Below, piece by piece: positions 1 through 8,688 of a DNA stretch of 59,221 nucleotides. A program made the position numbers and the translations under genes. This DNA comes from Chitinophagaceae bacterium. GTDB lineage: Bacteria > Bacteroidota > Bacteroidia > Chitinophagales > Chitinophagaceae. Every line of letters starts with the position of its first letter. Position 1 is the stretch's first letter. The notes beneath the pieces are model-generated. The model saw only the letters and a list, made by a program, of their open reading frames with translations. It ran no database searches and had not been told where the DNA came from. Location of the stretch: the NCBI GenBank assembly GCA_947447465.1, contig CANFKE010000027.1, positions 1 to 59,221 on the forward strand. The letters run 5' to 3'.

Positions 1-1
1 A

Positions 2-334
2 TTCACTATCAGTAAAGACAAAGCGACACAGGGCGACAACAGATTTGAGCTGAGCCTGAAGCCTGCAACAAAGGCTGTTGACAATGGTCTGCATGTGACC
101 ATGACCCCTAACCCGGCGACCGACGATGTAAATATAACCTTCACTACAGGTAGTCAGCAGCAGGTAAGCGTAAGGGTTACAGACATATCGGGTGTAAGTG
201 TTTATAGCAAAGATCTGGGTGTATTGCAAAGTGGTAAAGTGAACATATCACTCAACAGCCTTGCGGCCGGCATCTACATGGTAGAGCTGAAAGCAGGTGA
301 TAAAAAAGCAGTACATAGGTTGGTGAAAGAATAG
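2..334 (+). CDS. C-terminal end of a T9SS-secreted protein (partial)
   Basis: The reading frame is open from base 2, so this is the 3' end of a larger gene cut by the window edge; an internal ATG at 95 is not the true start. The last ~80 residues look like a type IX secretion type A sorting domain. They contain a TPNPATDDV motif, a beta-rich stretch with VSVRVTDISG, then LAAGIYMVELKAG and a basic end, HRLVKE. In the family this domain directs export by the T9SS and is removed or anchored at the cell surface. The cargo part lies outside the window, so its function cannot be told. Confidence 0.85.
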   Translation, partial: FTISKDKATQGDNRFELSLKPATKAVDNGLHVTMTPNPATDDVNITFTTGSQQQVSVRVTDISGVSVYSKDLGVLQSGKVNISLNSLAAGIYMVELKAGDKKAVHRLVKE

Positions 335-386
335 TTGTGATGAGTTATAGTTGTGATGAGTGGCCATTCTTGCAGGGATGGCCACT
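331..386 (+). terminator. Direct repeat and hairpin after the T9SS gene
   Basis: A 15-bp direct repeat (atagttgtgatgagt at 331-345 and 347-361) starts on the stop codon. It runs into a 9-bp perfect stem, AGTGGCCAT (359-367) with ATGGCCACT (378-386), followed by gctttatctt. The stem probably ends transcription of the partial gene, although the T tract is weak. The repeat places a second copy of the stop-codon region just downstream. Confidence 0.5.
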
Positions 387-434
387 GCTTTATCTTGATA
401 ATTCGTTATTTAATAATGCTGAAGTCAGAATTTA

Positions 435-1013
435 TTACTGCGGCAGGCTTAATTTCTTTCTTATCCTGCTGAGTGTCTCGAGTGTAATGCCCAGATAGGA
501 CGCGATATATTTTAAGGGTACTCTTTGAATGATGGAGGGGTATTGTTTGCTTAAGAACAGATATCGTTCTTCGGCGCTTTGTTTGCGCAGCAGGAACAAT
601 CTTTCTTCGCTTCTGATGAAGTAATGTTCAGTAAATACGCGGGCAACGTAGTTGAACTCTACATGGTCTTTATACAGTTGTTGTAGTTTGTCATAATGGA
701 TGCGGGCGATGGTACAGGGTACAATGGTCTCAATATATTCATAGCTCTTAACTCTGGAGAAAAAGCTGTTTACCGGCATGCATAATTGTTGCTCTTCCGC
801 AAACCTGGAGCATACTTCTTCTCCATCTTTGATATAGTACATCCTGACAACACCCGAAATGACCACGAAAATAAAATCGCAACGTTGGTCTTCACGAAGT
901 AGCAAATGGTTTTTGGGTACTTCCATGATCTCCATACTTTGCTCAATATTTCGTTTTACCTCATCACTAAGCGGGTAAATAGTATCCATAAATTTGAACA
1001 GGAATTCCAGCAT
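435..1013 (-). CDS. Crp/Fnr family transcriptional regulator
   Basis: The 192-residue protein has an N-terminal cyclic-nucleotide-binding-like beta-roll (about residues 15-125, with LREDQRCDFIFVVISGVVRMYYIKDG). A C-terminal region (about 150-190) ends in PLKYIASYLGITLETLSRIRKKL, the recognition-helix pattern of Crp-type helix-turn-helix domains. No cysteine cluster of the Fnr iron-sulfur type is seen at the N terminus. It is a little shorter than classical Crp (about 210), as is usual for the many Bacteroidota members. It lies downstream of the two photolyase genes on the same strand, but a 194-bp gap with its own -7-like box suggests a separate transcript. Ligand and targets are unknown. Confidence 0.85.
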   Translation of the reverse strand: MLEFLFKFMDTIYPLSDEVKRNIEQSMEIMEVPKNHLLLREDQRCDFIFVVISGVVRMYYIKDGEEVCSRFAEEQQLCMPVNSFFSRVKSYEYIETIVPCTIARIHYDKLQQLYKDHVEFNYVARVFTEHYFIRSEERLFLLRKQSAEERYLFLSKQYPSIIQRVPLKYIASYLGITLETLSRIRKKLSLPQ

Positions 1014-1053
1014 AAATGAACAGTCGTATGATCTTAGTAATAGTACCTTGTTA

Positions 1054-1061
1054 CAAATATA
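1054..1061 (-). promoter_or_regulatory. Candidate -7 box for the Crp/Fnr gene
   Basis: On the minus strand this reads TATATTTG, a match to the Bacteroidota -7 consensus TAnnTTTG, 41 bases ahead of the ATG at 1013. No clear TTG element was found at the -33 position. Confidence 0.35.
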
Positions 1062-1207
1062 ATAACTGTATTTAAGTAAAAATACTGTTAATCATTGTGT
1101 TATGTATATTGCTTTGCATGAGAAGAGCTTGGTCGTAGTGTATATATTAGCTAAGGTCATACCCCTGTTGACTGCTTTTCTCATGAGTTTTTTATGCCTG
1201 TACCTAT

Positions 1208-2497
1208 TCACTTTAGCCAAAGGTTTCTATAGTGCTTATCTGCATCGTATTGGTCTGCCTGTTTTTTAATGTTGAAGTATCTGTCAGATCTTGGGTCATT
1301 ACCTACGCCGGCAATATAGGCCCAGTTGCCCCAGTTGCTGCATACATCATAGTCAATGAGTTGCTGCTCAAAATATTCAGCACCATAACGCCAATCCAGT
1401 TTGAGGTCATTACATAAATAACTGGCTACATTTTGCCGGCCTCTGTTGCTCATGAACCCTGTCAGCTTTAGTTCTATCATATTGGCATCTACAAATTCCA
1501 CACCTGTTGTTCCATTTATCCAACGATGGAGCTTATCGGTATTATGTTCCGTTGCCCGCGTAGCGTGGCGAGCAATACCATTTTGCTGAAAAAGTTTCGT
1601 GCCGTATTTGCCCATCATTAAGCGGAAGAAATCACGCCATAGTAATTCGAATACTACCCAATAGGTAGATTCATTAGCGCCATACTTCTGCTCATAGCCC
1701 TTTAATGCATGGTAGATATATCGGGGAGAGATACAACCAATAGATAGCCATGGAGAGAACTTAGTAGAGTAGTCTGCGCCTATCAATTGGTTGCGGGTCA
1801 ATTTGTAGGTCGATACCAATTGACTATCCTCGAGATAGTAATGTAATCTTTTTAGCCCATGAGTTTCACCACCCTTGTCTTTGAAAGCGGCACGATCGTC
1901 TGTTTCCACAGGTTGCAGCTGCAGGTATGACAGGGTAGGTAATATTAATGGCGCTAAGGCAGGAGAGGGTATGGCAACCGGTGCAGGATGAGGAGCACGT
2001 ATCTTAGCTTTTGCCTCTACTTTATGTCTGAAGGGAGTAAAAATATCGGGAGTATCAGCTATGGTAAATGGCAGGTCGTAGGGGTGGTACAGTGTATTAG
2101 TATCGAATACTTCCAGCTTGCAGTTAATTGGGCGTAATTTGAGTGCCACTTCTTTTTGTATCTGTAACTCTTCATAGGCAACCTCCTGCTCCGCATATAT
2201 TTTAATGGTGTTATATTGAATGGCCAGTTGCAACAGCGCATCCGCTGTATTGCCTTTGACCACAACCAGTCCTGACCCCAATTGACGAAGGTTATTATCA
2301 AGATCGGTCAATGCCTGTAATAAGAACTGTGCCCGGAACGAGCCGGTCTTCTTAAAGCCATGAGCAGTTATGCTGTACTGCCTGTCATCAAAACAATAAA
2401 CAGGTATTATCAGGTCATTTTGTTCAATAGCTTTGATAAGCGGCTCATTGTCATGTATTCTCAGGTTGGTCTTTAACCAAACAATTGCTGTGCTCAT
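1208..2497 (-). CDS. DASH-type cryptochrome / DNA photolyase
   Basis: The 429-residue protein matches the cryptochrome-DASH branch of the photolyase family. An N-terminal Rossmann-like antenna domain begins AIVWLKTNLRIHDNEPL. The C-terminal FAD domain contains FSPWLSIGCISPRYIY, WRDFFRLMMGKYG, the FAD/DNA-binding GFMSNRGRQNVAS and SNWGNWAYIAGVGNDPR. The family uses FAD and an MTHF antenna and repairs cyclobutane dimers, mainly in single-stranded DNA, under blue light. Its start codon abuts the stop codon of the upstream photolyase gene (tta then cat on the plus strand) with no spacer, so the two are almost certainly co-transcribed and translationally coupled. Regulation is not visible in the sequence. 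Confidence 0.9.
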   Translation of the reverse strand: MSTAIVWLKTNLRIHDNEPLIKAIEQNDLIIPVYCFDDRQYSITAHGFKKTGSFRAQFLLQALTDLDNNLRQLGSGLVVVKGNTADALLQLAIQYNTIKIYAEQEVAYEELQIQKEVALKLRPINCKLEVFDTNTLYHPYDLPFTIADTPDIFTPFRHKVEAKAKIRAPHPAPVAIPSPALAPLILPTLSYLQLQPVETDDRAAFKDKGGETHGLKRLHYYLEDSQLVSTYKLTRNQLIGADYSTKFSPWLSIGCISPRYIYHALKGYEQKYGANESTYWVVFELLWRDFFRLMMGKYGTKLFQQNGIARHATRATEHNTDKLHRWINGTTGVEFVDANMIELKLTGFMSNRGRQNVASYLCNDLKLDWRYGAEYFEQQLIDYDVCSNWGNWAYIAGVGNDPRSDRYFNIKKQADQYDADKHYRNLWLK

Positions 2498-4039
2498 TTA
2501 CAGTTCATTGATGTTTTGCAGGTAATGGTCGGCTTGCAGCAGTAGTTCTGCTTTCTGTTCGGGTGTCATTTTGTTCCAGACGTTATACATCATTTGTACT
2601 CGTGGGTTGTTCGCCAGTCTGGTTTCATGTTTGTTGTAGAAATTCCAGTACAAGCTATTGAACGGGCAAGATCGGTCGCCAGTCTTTTTTGCTTTGTTGT
2701 AGTAGCATGTGCCGCAATAATTGCTCATTTTATCAATATAGGCTGCAGAGCTTATATAGGGTTTGGTGCCTATGATACCTCCATCTGCATATTGGCTCAT
2801 GCCTCTGGTATTGGTTATTTCTACCCAATCAATGGCGTCTATGTAAATACCCAGATACCATGCATCGACCTCATCGGGGTCAACTCCTGCCAGTAGTGCA
2901 AAGTTACCAGTCACCATCAAGCGTTGTATGTGGTGCGCATAGGCATGTGTGAGCGATTGTTTGATGCTTTGCTTCAGGCAATTCATCTTTGTATCACCTG
3001 TCCAATACCACTCCGGTAAAGGGGAGTTATGCTCGAAGTAGTTGAGGGTAGCGAAGCCGGGCATTTTATGCCAGTAGATGCCGCGCATGTATTCTCTCCA
3101 ACCGATGATCTGCCTTACAAATCCTTCCAGTTGATTGTATTGTATCTCGTTTGGTCTTTTGTTCCATTCACTTATCGCTGCTTCTATTACCTCTGCAGGC
3201 GATATTATTTTAGTATTGAGCGAGAAGGAAATACGGGAATGATAGAGCGACCACTCATCGGTGGTCATTGCATCCTGATACGTGCCAAACAAAGGCAGAC
3301 ACTCTTGCAAAAAGAATTTCAGAAGTGTAAGCGACTGTTCTCTGTCAATGGGCCATGAGTAACTATTTTCATTGATCGTGCCAATAGTTTTAATGTTGGC
3401 GGATCTTATCTCATCTACTATGTGTTGCACATTGTTGTTGAATATACGGGGAGGTGTAGGCAGGTGTCCCGAAGGCAGCTTTTTTCGGTTATCGCTGTCG
3501 TAGTTCCATTGGCCGGTAACAGGTTTTTCGCCATCCATCAGGATGTTGTGTTTTTTACGCATGTACCTGTAGAAGTTTTCCATTACATACGTTTTCTTAC
3601 CTTCAAAGAAACCCGCCAGTTCATTTCTTGTACTGAAAAAATGCTCAGTGTCATATGTCTTTAAGGATATGACTAATTTACTTGTCAGGCCTTGCAATAA
3701 CTTATCCAATCTGTATTCGTCGGGTAGTTGATACTCGAAATGATCATACTCATTCTCCTTTATCAGTTGGAGTACATTTTCTTCAAAACTTTGCTTGTTG
3801 AAGCTGTCTGTCAGTTTTATGTAAATAACATGGTGCTTTAACCGGGTCAGTTCATCGGCAAAGGCGCGCATTGCAGCGAAGAAACCGGTTACCTTCTGAA
3901 TATGGTGCGTCGCATAATCTGTTTCACTGCGTATCTCCATCATTACATAGGTAATGTTGCTATCAACAGTTGTAAACCAGCTATGTTGCATGTTCAACTG
4001 GTCGCCTAGTATGAGTCGGAGCGTTTTGGGCATATTCAT
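2498..4039 (-). CDS. Iron-sulfur (6-4) photolyase-like protein (FeS-BCP family)
   Basis: The 513-residue protein belongs to the deoxyribodipyrimidine photolyase-related family typified by Agrobacterium PhrB. It starts with LRLILGDQLNMQHSWF, the typical opening of the antenna domain. Near the C terminus are cysteines expected to hold a [4Fe-4S] cluster: one in MNCLKQS and three in SNYCGTCYYNKAKKTGDRSCPF. Other family motifs are FVRQIIGWREYMRGIYW and HAYAHHIQRLMVTGNF. Known members repair (6-4) photoproducts using FAD and a lumazine antenna. It is the first gene of a two-gene unit with the DASH cryptochrome. The upstream region is AT-rich and holds CAAAAATA boxes (4087-4094, 4100-4107) that could serve as -7 elements. 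Confidence 0.9.
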   Translation of the reverse strand: MNMPKTLRLILGDQLNMQHSWFTTVDSNITYVMMEIRSETDYATHHIQKVTGFFAAMRAFADELTRLKHHVIYIKLTDSFNKQSFEENVLQLIKENEYDHFEYQLPDEYRLDKLLQGLTSKLVISLKTYDTEHFFSTRNELAGFFEGKKTYVMENFYRYMRKKHNILMDGEKPVTGQWNYDSDNRKKLPSGHLPTPPRIFNNNVQHIVDEIRSANIKTIGTINENSYSWPIDREQSLTLLKFFLQECLPLFGTYQDAMTTDEWSLYHSRISFSLNTKIISPAEVIEAAISEWNKRPNEIQYNQLEGFVRQIIGWREYMRGIYWHKMPGFATLNYFEHNSPLPEWYWTGDTKMNCLKQSIKQSLTHAYAHHIQRLMVTGNFALLAGVDPDEVDAWYLGIYIDAIDWVEITNTRGMSQYADGGIIGTKPYISSAAYIDKMSNYCGTCYYNKAKKTGDRSCPFNSLYWNFYNKHETRLANNPRVQMMYNVWNKMTPEQKAELLLQADHYLQNINEL

Positions 4040-4334
4040 TTGTTATGGAAGACAGGTTTTAAGGTGTTAATTGTTTAATTAAAATGCAAAAATATTAAAC
4101 AAAAATAAGAAGATATAACTGTAAATGATGGGGTGGGGAATAGAAATTACAGTGACCATACAAAGTTGTAAATACGCCAATAAAGTGATGATATTGCAGA
4201 TAGATGAACAATAACTGGAATTATGTGATAATTTGAAATAGCAATTATAGTATTGCTCTGCAGGTAAGATCAATATCACCATAATTTTTCGGTATCTTGT
4301 TTATAATATTCATAGCTTCAATAAAATATGTAAT

Positions 4335-5093
4335 TTGATGTTCATTAATATGGTCTTCAAAAGGATATGCTCCGTTAGCTTGTTATCTGCAACATTGTTG
4401 TCCTCGTGCAGCCACTTTACAAAATATACTTTTGTAGATGCTGCTCTTAAAAAGGATTTCGGATACAAGGTTGGTAGTTATTGGATCATGAAGGATTCTG
4501 CAAGCGGAAGAACAGATAGCTTTTATGTGTCTGATCATTCTGTAGCTCATGCAATAGATCACAGCTATTTTGATTATTATGACGGAGAACAGATCACTAT
4601 TCATATAGTTCAGAAGAGCCTGAATGCCGGTTTTGTAGCTGATTCTTTTTTATATCAATTCTACATGTGGAAAAGTGGTTTGCTCATCAGTTATTCACAC
4701 CCCAATGCATTTACTTCTGTTGGTCTATATTCGTTAAGGGGCAATAATATAGCGTATTCTCCTGCTTTTTATTATCCTTACTTATCGATGCAGCCTGTTA
4801 CTTATTACGCTAATATTGGTGCCATTAATGACACTGCCGCAATAGGGGAGATCAGCTATTCTATGAAACCTGAGCCATTACGAGCGACCTATAATATGAA
4901 TGGGTGCTCTTACAATAATGTAATGGGCATAAACTATACCTATCATATAAAATATGATACGGCTGAAGCATATGATTATAATGATCAATTCTTATTCAGC
5001 GGAGTTGATGGTCTGGTCCAGCTGAAACAATTTCATCTACAGGATTCAATGGATAGGAATTGGCAGTTGATCAGAGGGCACTTAGTACAATGA
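4335..5093 (+). CDS. Hypothetical lipoprotein
   Basis: The 252-residue protein has an N-terminal hydrophobic segment ending in LLSSC, a lipobox with the lipidated cysteine at about residue 25. A start at the later ATG (4350) would place it at residue 20 and is equally possible. The mature part is rich in Tyr, Asp and Ser and looks beta-rich (YKVGSYWIMKDSASGRTDSFYV), a pattern seen in many uncharacterised Bacteroidota lipoproteins. No catalytic motif was recognised. It stands alone, with opposite-strand genes on both sides. Base composition is AT-richer than its neighbours. Function unknown. Confidence 0.75.
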   Translation: MMFINMVFKRICSVSLLSATLLSSCSHFTKYTFVDAALKKDFGYKVGSYWIMKDSASGRTDSFYVSDHSVAHAIDHSYFDYYDGEQITIHIVQKSLNAGFVADSFLYQFYMWKSGLLISYSHPNAFTSVGLYSLRGNNIAYSPAFYYPYLSMQPVTYYANIGAINDTAAIGEISYSMKPEPLRATYNMNGCSYNNVMGINYTYHIKYDTAEAYDYNDQFLFSGVDGLVQLKQFHLQDSMDRNWQLIRGHLVQ

Positions 5094-5249
5094 TATGACA
5101 TCGCTCCATCATTGTTGAATAAACGAATATATCCAGATGATTGTTGGTACGAACAACAGCAATAGCTAAACTATTCAATTCTCAGAACTGGAAAGAGAGC
5201 GAGAGCGGCCCCCTTCGCTAAAATGCTACTGCTACTGAAAGGGAAAATG

Positions 5250-5288
5250 AGAGCGGGTGGCATCGTTCTCGCACTACGCACCCGCTCT
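5250..5288 (-). terminator. Hairpin downstream of tRNA-Arg
   Basis: A 10-bp perfect stem, AGAGCGGGTG (5250-5259) with CACCCGCTCT (5279-5288), lies just 3' of the minus-strand tRNA. It can end that transcript. After the stem the minus strand reads CATTTTCCC, giving only a short T run. Confidence 0.5.
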
Positions 5289-5295
5289 TATTATG

Positions 5296-5367
5296 TGGTC
5301 TTGCCAGGAATCGAACCTGGATCTGGAGCTTCGGAAACTCTTATACTATCCATTGTACTACAGGACC
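5296..5367 (-). tRNA. tRNA-Arg (anticodon CCG)
   Basis: Read on the minus strand this folds as a cloverleaf. The acceptor arm is GGTCCTG/CAAGACC, the D stem GTAC/GTAT, the anticodon loop TTCCGAA (anticodon CCG), and the T arm CCAGG-TTCGATT-CCTGG; the discriminator is A and CCA is not encoded. Two arms carry an odd pair: C5 faces A68 in the acceptor stem and A27 faces C43 at the top of the anticodon stem. It would read the CGG arginine codon. It starts 20 bases downstream of the ABC ATPase stop codon on the same strand. Confidence 0.88.
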
Positions 5368-5387
5368 TGTAGGGTGTGCAAATTTAA

Positions 5388-6008
5388 CTATTTAAAGTTC
5401 TCCAGCGTTATTTTCTCATTGCAAAAGAAATATTCTCTTACGTCGTTGGATGCTACCAATATAAGGCGGTTGGCGGCATAGGTCTCTATCCAGTCGCGGT
5501 ATTGCTCCACACCAGCCTGGTCGAGATTGGTGCATGGTTCATCGAGCATAAGGATGGGTGTATCTGAGAATATAGCCTGCGCGAGTTTTACTCTTTGCTT
5601 CATTCCCGAAGAGTAGTCGCCGATAGGTTTGTCGGCAGCTGCCTGTAGTCCGGTAAGGGCAATGATATCGTCTATTCGCAGGTCATTCAATGGTTGCTTG
5701 AAGGAGAAATGAAAGTTGAGAAATTCTCTCATGGTCAGTTCTTCCACTATTTCCTGCCCCGGAGCCGAGAAGGCAATTTTATTGAAGATCTTATTGGCTG
5801 CAACGGGTGAGTCACTATCATCTGTGAATATCACTTTGCCTTTTGATGGTGATTGCATACCCGATATGACGCGCAGCAGGGTGGACTTACCACTGCCATT
5901 GGCACCAAGCAATGCATATCCGTTTCCCTGCACAAAATTGTAAGAGATATTTTTGAATATCCAGTGTTGCTGAAAACGCTTGCTTACTTGCTCAAGGGTA
6001 ATTTTCAT
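5388..6008 (-). CDS. ABC transporter ATP-binding protein
   Basis: This 206-residue single nucleotide-binding domain has Walker A GANGSGKST (about 34-42), the signature YSSGMKQR, Walker B ILMLDEP, and a D-loop TNLD. It is short, in the size range of CcmA-like and other small ATPases of two-component exporters. No permease gene lies next to it: upstream is the SurA-like foldase with a 22-base gap, and downstream is tRNA-Arg. The transported substrate therefore cannot be inferred. The close spacing to the foldase gene suggests one transcript. Confidence 0.88.
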   Translation of the reverse strand: MKITLEQVSKRFQQHWIFKNISYNFVQGNGYALLGANGSGKSTLLRVISGMQSPSKGKVIFTDDSDSPVAANKIFNKIAFSAPGQEIVEELTMREFLNFHFSFKQPLNDLRIDDIIALTGLQAAADKPIGDYSSGMKQRVKLAQAIFSDTPILMLDEPCTNLDQAGVEQYRDWIETYAANRLILVASNDVREYFFCNEKITLENFK

Positions 6009-6030
6009 TCAGGTAGTGCCCGGTAGATGA

Positions 6031-7425
6031 TCAGTTATTATCATTATTAATGCTCAGTCCCAGTAATCTCAGATTGTTGCAGGTCTGATACTGAGGGTCT
6101 ATCTTCATGTAGAAGGTAGGGAGCTTGCTGGTCATCCAGGCTACCATTTTCTGGTTCTTCTTTTCTGCCAGCGCTACTTCCTGTATGCGGCTGTAGTCGT
6201 CTTTAAGATTGGCTTTGTGCGGTACTGTTCTGTTGCGCATATATACAATGCGGCAAGACTGTTCGCGCATATCGTTATAGAAGATATGCGGCTTAGAGTA
6301 AGAACCCTGCTTCATGCTGTCGAGCATCAATACCATACCCGGATCCAGCTTGGTGATATCCAGTTCTGTATTTCCTGTCTGCGGATCGGCGATCATACCA
6401 CCTGTTCTTTTAGCGGCCTCATCAGTAGAAAATTTACCAACAGCTTCAGCAAAACTCATTTTGCCTGATGTAAGCAAGTTGTAAATGCTATCGAGCTTGG
6501 CCATAGATGTCTTAAAGTCGCCGGTAGTCACAGCGGGTTTAATCAATATGTGTCTCAGATCGGCTTCATCACCTTTGCGGTTCACCATCTGTATGATGTG
6601 ATAACCGAACTTAGTTTTGAAGATAGGAGATATTTCACCGTTCTGCAGTTTGAATGCAGCGGCAATGAATTCGGGTGCCCAAGGACCATTGCGGGTAACA
6701 CCATCGTAGCGGCCACCATTGTCGCGGCTACCGGGGTCGTCAGTATAAAGTCCTGCGGCAGTTTCAAAGCTTGTTTTACCATCTACTACATCCTTACGAA
6801 TGTCTTCCAGGCGTTTATGTGCGTATTCTTCCAGCTCAGGACTAACAGGAGGATCGATAACTATTTGTCCTACTTCTACTGTAGCGGGGAAGAAGGGTAA
6901 ACTGTCTATAGGTATCCTTCTATAGAAATTAGAAACTTCTGCCGGGGTGATCTTGATGTTCTCAAAGATCTGACCCTGCATCTTTTGCTGTATCAGTTCT
7001 TCCCTAATATTGTCTCTGAATTCTTCTTTGATCTGATAAACAGATTTGCCCGACATCTGTTCCAGCTTTTCTTTAGACCCATAAAGAGAGGTAAAGTAGC
7101 GCAAACGATTATCTAGCTGGCCTTCCACATCTTCGTCAGTTACCATTACACTGTCGCGTTCCGCCTGTTCCAGCAATACGTCGCCCATGATCATTTGCTG
7201 TAAAATGAGGCATTTGGCACTATCCTGAATATTAGGATCTTGCGCGCGTGCTTCTAAAAAGCGCTTTTCAATGTCGGACTGCAGGATGATCTTGTTACGG
7301 CCAACCACCGCAATGATCTTATCTGCTGCTGCCTGTGCGAAAATATTGGCTGAAGAGAGTAACAATGCTGTAACTATCCCTGCCTTTGCTGCCTTTAGTA
7401 TAGTATTCACTTTTATGAAATTCAT
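6031..7425 (-). CDS. SurA-like periplasmic peptidyl-prolyl isomerase
   Basis: I place the start at the ATG at 7425 (464 residues). It is followed by a signal peptide ending AQAAADKIIAVVG. A longer frame to 7464 would overlap a TATTTTTG -7-like box at 7469-7462. The order is: signal peptide; a SurA N-terminal domain (KIIAVVGRNKIILQSDIEKR, helical to about 190); then two parvulin PpiC domains, the first with GSRDNGGRYDGV and FGYHIIQM, the second with the pattern LRHILIKP. The family chaperones outer-membrane proteins across the periplasm. A TPR gene lies upstream and an ABC ATPase downstream on the same strand. The two-domain layout matches SurA. Confidence 0.88.
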   Translation of the reverse strand: MNFIKVNTILKAAKAGIVTALLLSSANIFAQAAADKIIAVVGRNKIILQSDIEKRFLEARAQDPNIQDSAKCLILQQMIMGDVLLEQAERDSVMVTDEDVEGQLDNRLRYFTSLYGSKEKLEQMSGKSVYQIKEEFRDNIREELIQQKMQGQIFENIKITPAEVSNFYRRIPIDSLPFFPATVEVGQIVIDPPVSPELEEYAHKRLEDIRKDVVDGKTSFETAAGLYTDDPGSRDNGGRYDGVTRNGPWAPEFIAAAFKLQNGEISPIFKTKFGYHIIQMVNRKGDEADLRHILIKPAVTTGDFKTSMAKLDSIYNLLTSGKMSFAEAVGKFSTDEAAKRTGGMIADPQTGNTELDITKLDPGMVLMLDSMKQGSYSKPHIFYNDMREQSCRIVYMRNRTVPHKANLKDDYSRIQEVALAEKKNQKMVAWMTSKLPTFYMKIDPQYQTCNNLRLLGLSINNDNN

Positions 7426-7506
7426 ATTAAGATAAAAAAGTGCGGAAAACACGCTCTTTCGCAAAAATAGCTTATTTGCTGCCTTATTTAGTATAGGTAA
7501 ATATTT

Positions 7507-8580
7507 TTAACGTTTTTTCTTTTTAGGGAAGAGCCGATTCATCTTTTCATCGCTTTTGTTGTACAGAACCGTTACCCGGCCCGGACGAAAGTAGTGGTAG
7601 GCCTGCCAGTTATGGAAACGATGAATATCATTTATGTGAAATCTATTCCAGGCATCATATTGGTTCTTACTTTCATTCATGCCATATAGCTCTTCACTAT
7701 AAACGTCCATCCAGCCGTTGCGTATGAGTTGGTCCTGGTAATTGAACAGTTCAAAAGGGTAGGCTGAGGCATGATCTGTCATCCATTCCATCAGAAAGCG
7801 GGTCTTGACCATAGTCAGATTTTCAACCCCTATACCATCACTTACCGAGGGCGACAATTGCAGGTAAAGTTTTCTTACAGCCGATTCAAACGGTGTTTCC
7901 GGTTCATTTTTGTCGGTAATATGGTCAAAAAATGTGGTCCATCCATTGTATAGTTTTGTCTTTAATTCGGCATCTCCGGTAGAGTCGTGCGGCATTGCCA
8001 AATAACTTTCGGCATAGAGTATGCCCCAAAGAGGTTCTGTGGTCTCTAAATAAGCTGTTGCCGCTGCTTTGTAATTGGGTGCATATTGTGGTTGCGCTTC
8101 TATGCCGTTGATCCAATTTTGTAAGGCCAGTGCAGTGTGCTCCTGATTGGCCTCAATGTTGCCCCGCATGTGGTACAAAGCGCCTGATCTTTCGAATTTA
8201 GTAAGGCCTTTGTTGGTGGTGATCTTAGACTCTTTGATGTTCTTTTGTGCGAGTTGAGTGGCCGCCAGTATCTCATATGCCTTATAAGTGACATTGGGCA
8301 TATCCAGCAATGGGGATAAAGTGGTCACTGCATTATTATAGTCTGCAGACATATAGTAGGCATTACCCAGCTCTGTTTTCAATTGCATATTTTCGGGAGA
8401 GAGCTCTATGAGTTGCTTATAGATGGAGATGGCCATTTTGTAATTACCCATCATTGCATAGGTCTCCGCAAAACGGTGTGCCTGCACTAACTCTTTGCCG
8501 GACAACAGACTGTCTTGTGCCCGAACCGCAAGGCCACATGATAAAAATATAAAGACGGTAAAAATTTTGCTGATCCACAT
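7507..8580 (-). CDS. TPR-repeat exported protein
   Basis: The frame can open at a TTG (8586), but the ATG at 8580 gives a better signal peptide (ISKIFTVFIFLSCGLAVRAQ) and a product of 357 residues. Residues about 35-200 form repeated helix pairs of tetratricopeptide type (AETYAMMGNYKMAISIYKQL, then LGNAYYMSADYNNAVTTLSPL). The C-terminal part has a conserved-looking motif FRPGRVTVLYNKSD and ends in a lysine-rich tail. TPR proteins act as scaffolds; no partner is identified. It lies 42 bases upstream of the SurA-like gene region on the same strand and is divergent from pfkA. Confidence 0.8.
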   Translation of the reverse strand: MWISKIFTVFIFLSCGLAVRAQDSLLSGKELVQAHRFAETYAMMGNYKMAISIYKQLIELSPENMQLKTELGNAYYMSADYNNAVTTLSPLLDMPNVTYKAYEILAATQLAQKNIKESKITTNKGLTKFERSGALYHMRGNIEANQEHTALALQNWINGIEAQPQYAPNYKAAATAYLETTEPLWGILYAESYLAMPHDSTGDAELKTKLYNGWTTFFDHITDKNEPETPFESAVRKLYLQLSPSVSDGIGVENLTMVKTRFLMEWMTDHASAYPFELFNYQDQLIRNGWMDVYSEELYGMNESKNQYDAWNRFHINDIHRFHNWQAYHYFRPGRVTVLYNKSDEKMNRLFPKKKKR

Positions 8581-8688
8581 AAACAATGGATAAATTTACA
8601 CTCAGTAAATCACTTTCGGGGAAAAATTTCGCCTGTAGTGATTGTGGGTATAACTTTTCCTTGAAAACAATTGAAACAATAACCAATC

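Noticed and set aside
2594..3664. Plus-strand frames opposite the (6-4) photolyase
   Set aside because: Shadow frames of a gene with clear family motifs and cysteine cluster on the minus strand.
4079..4282. 67-residue minus-strand frame upstream of the photolyase pair
   Set aside because: AT-rich, hydrophobic low-complexity product, lies over the likely promoter region; no family likeness.
5257..5481. 74-residue plus-strand frame
   Set aside because: It runs antisense across tRNA-Arg and the end of the ABC ATPase gene; a frame created by the tRNA sequence.
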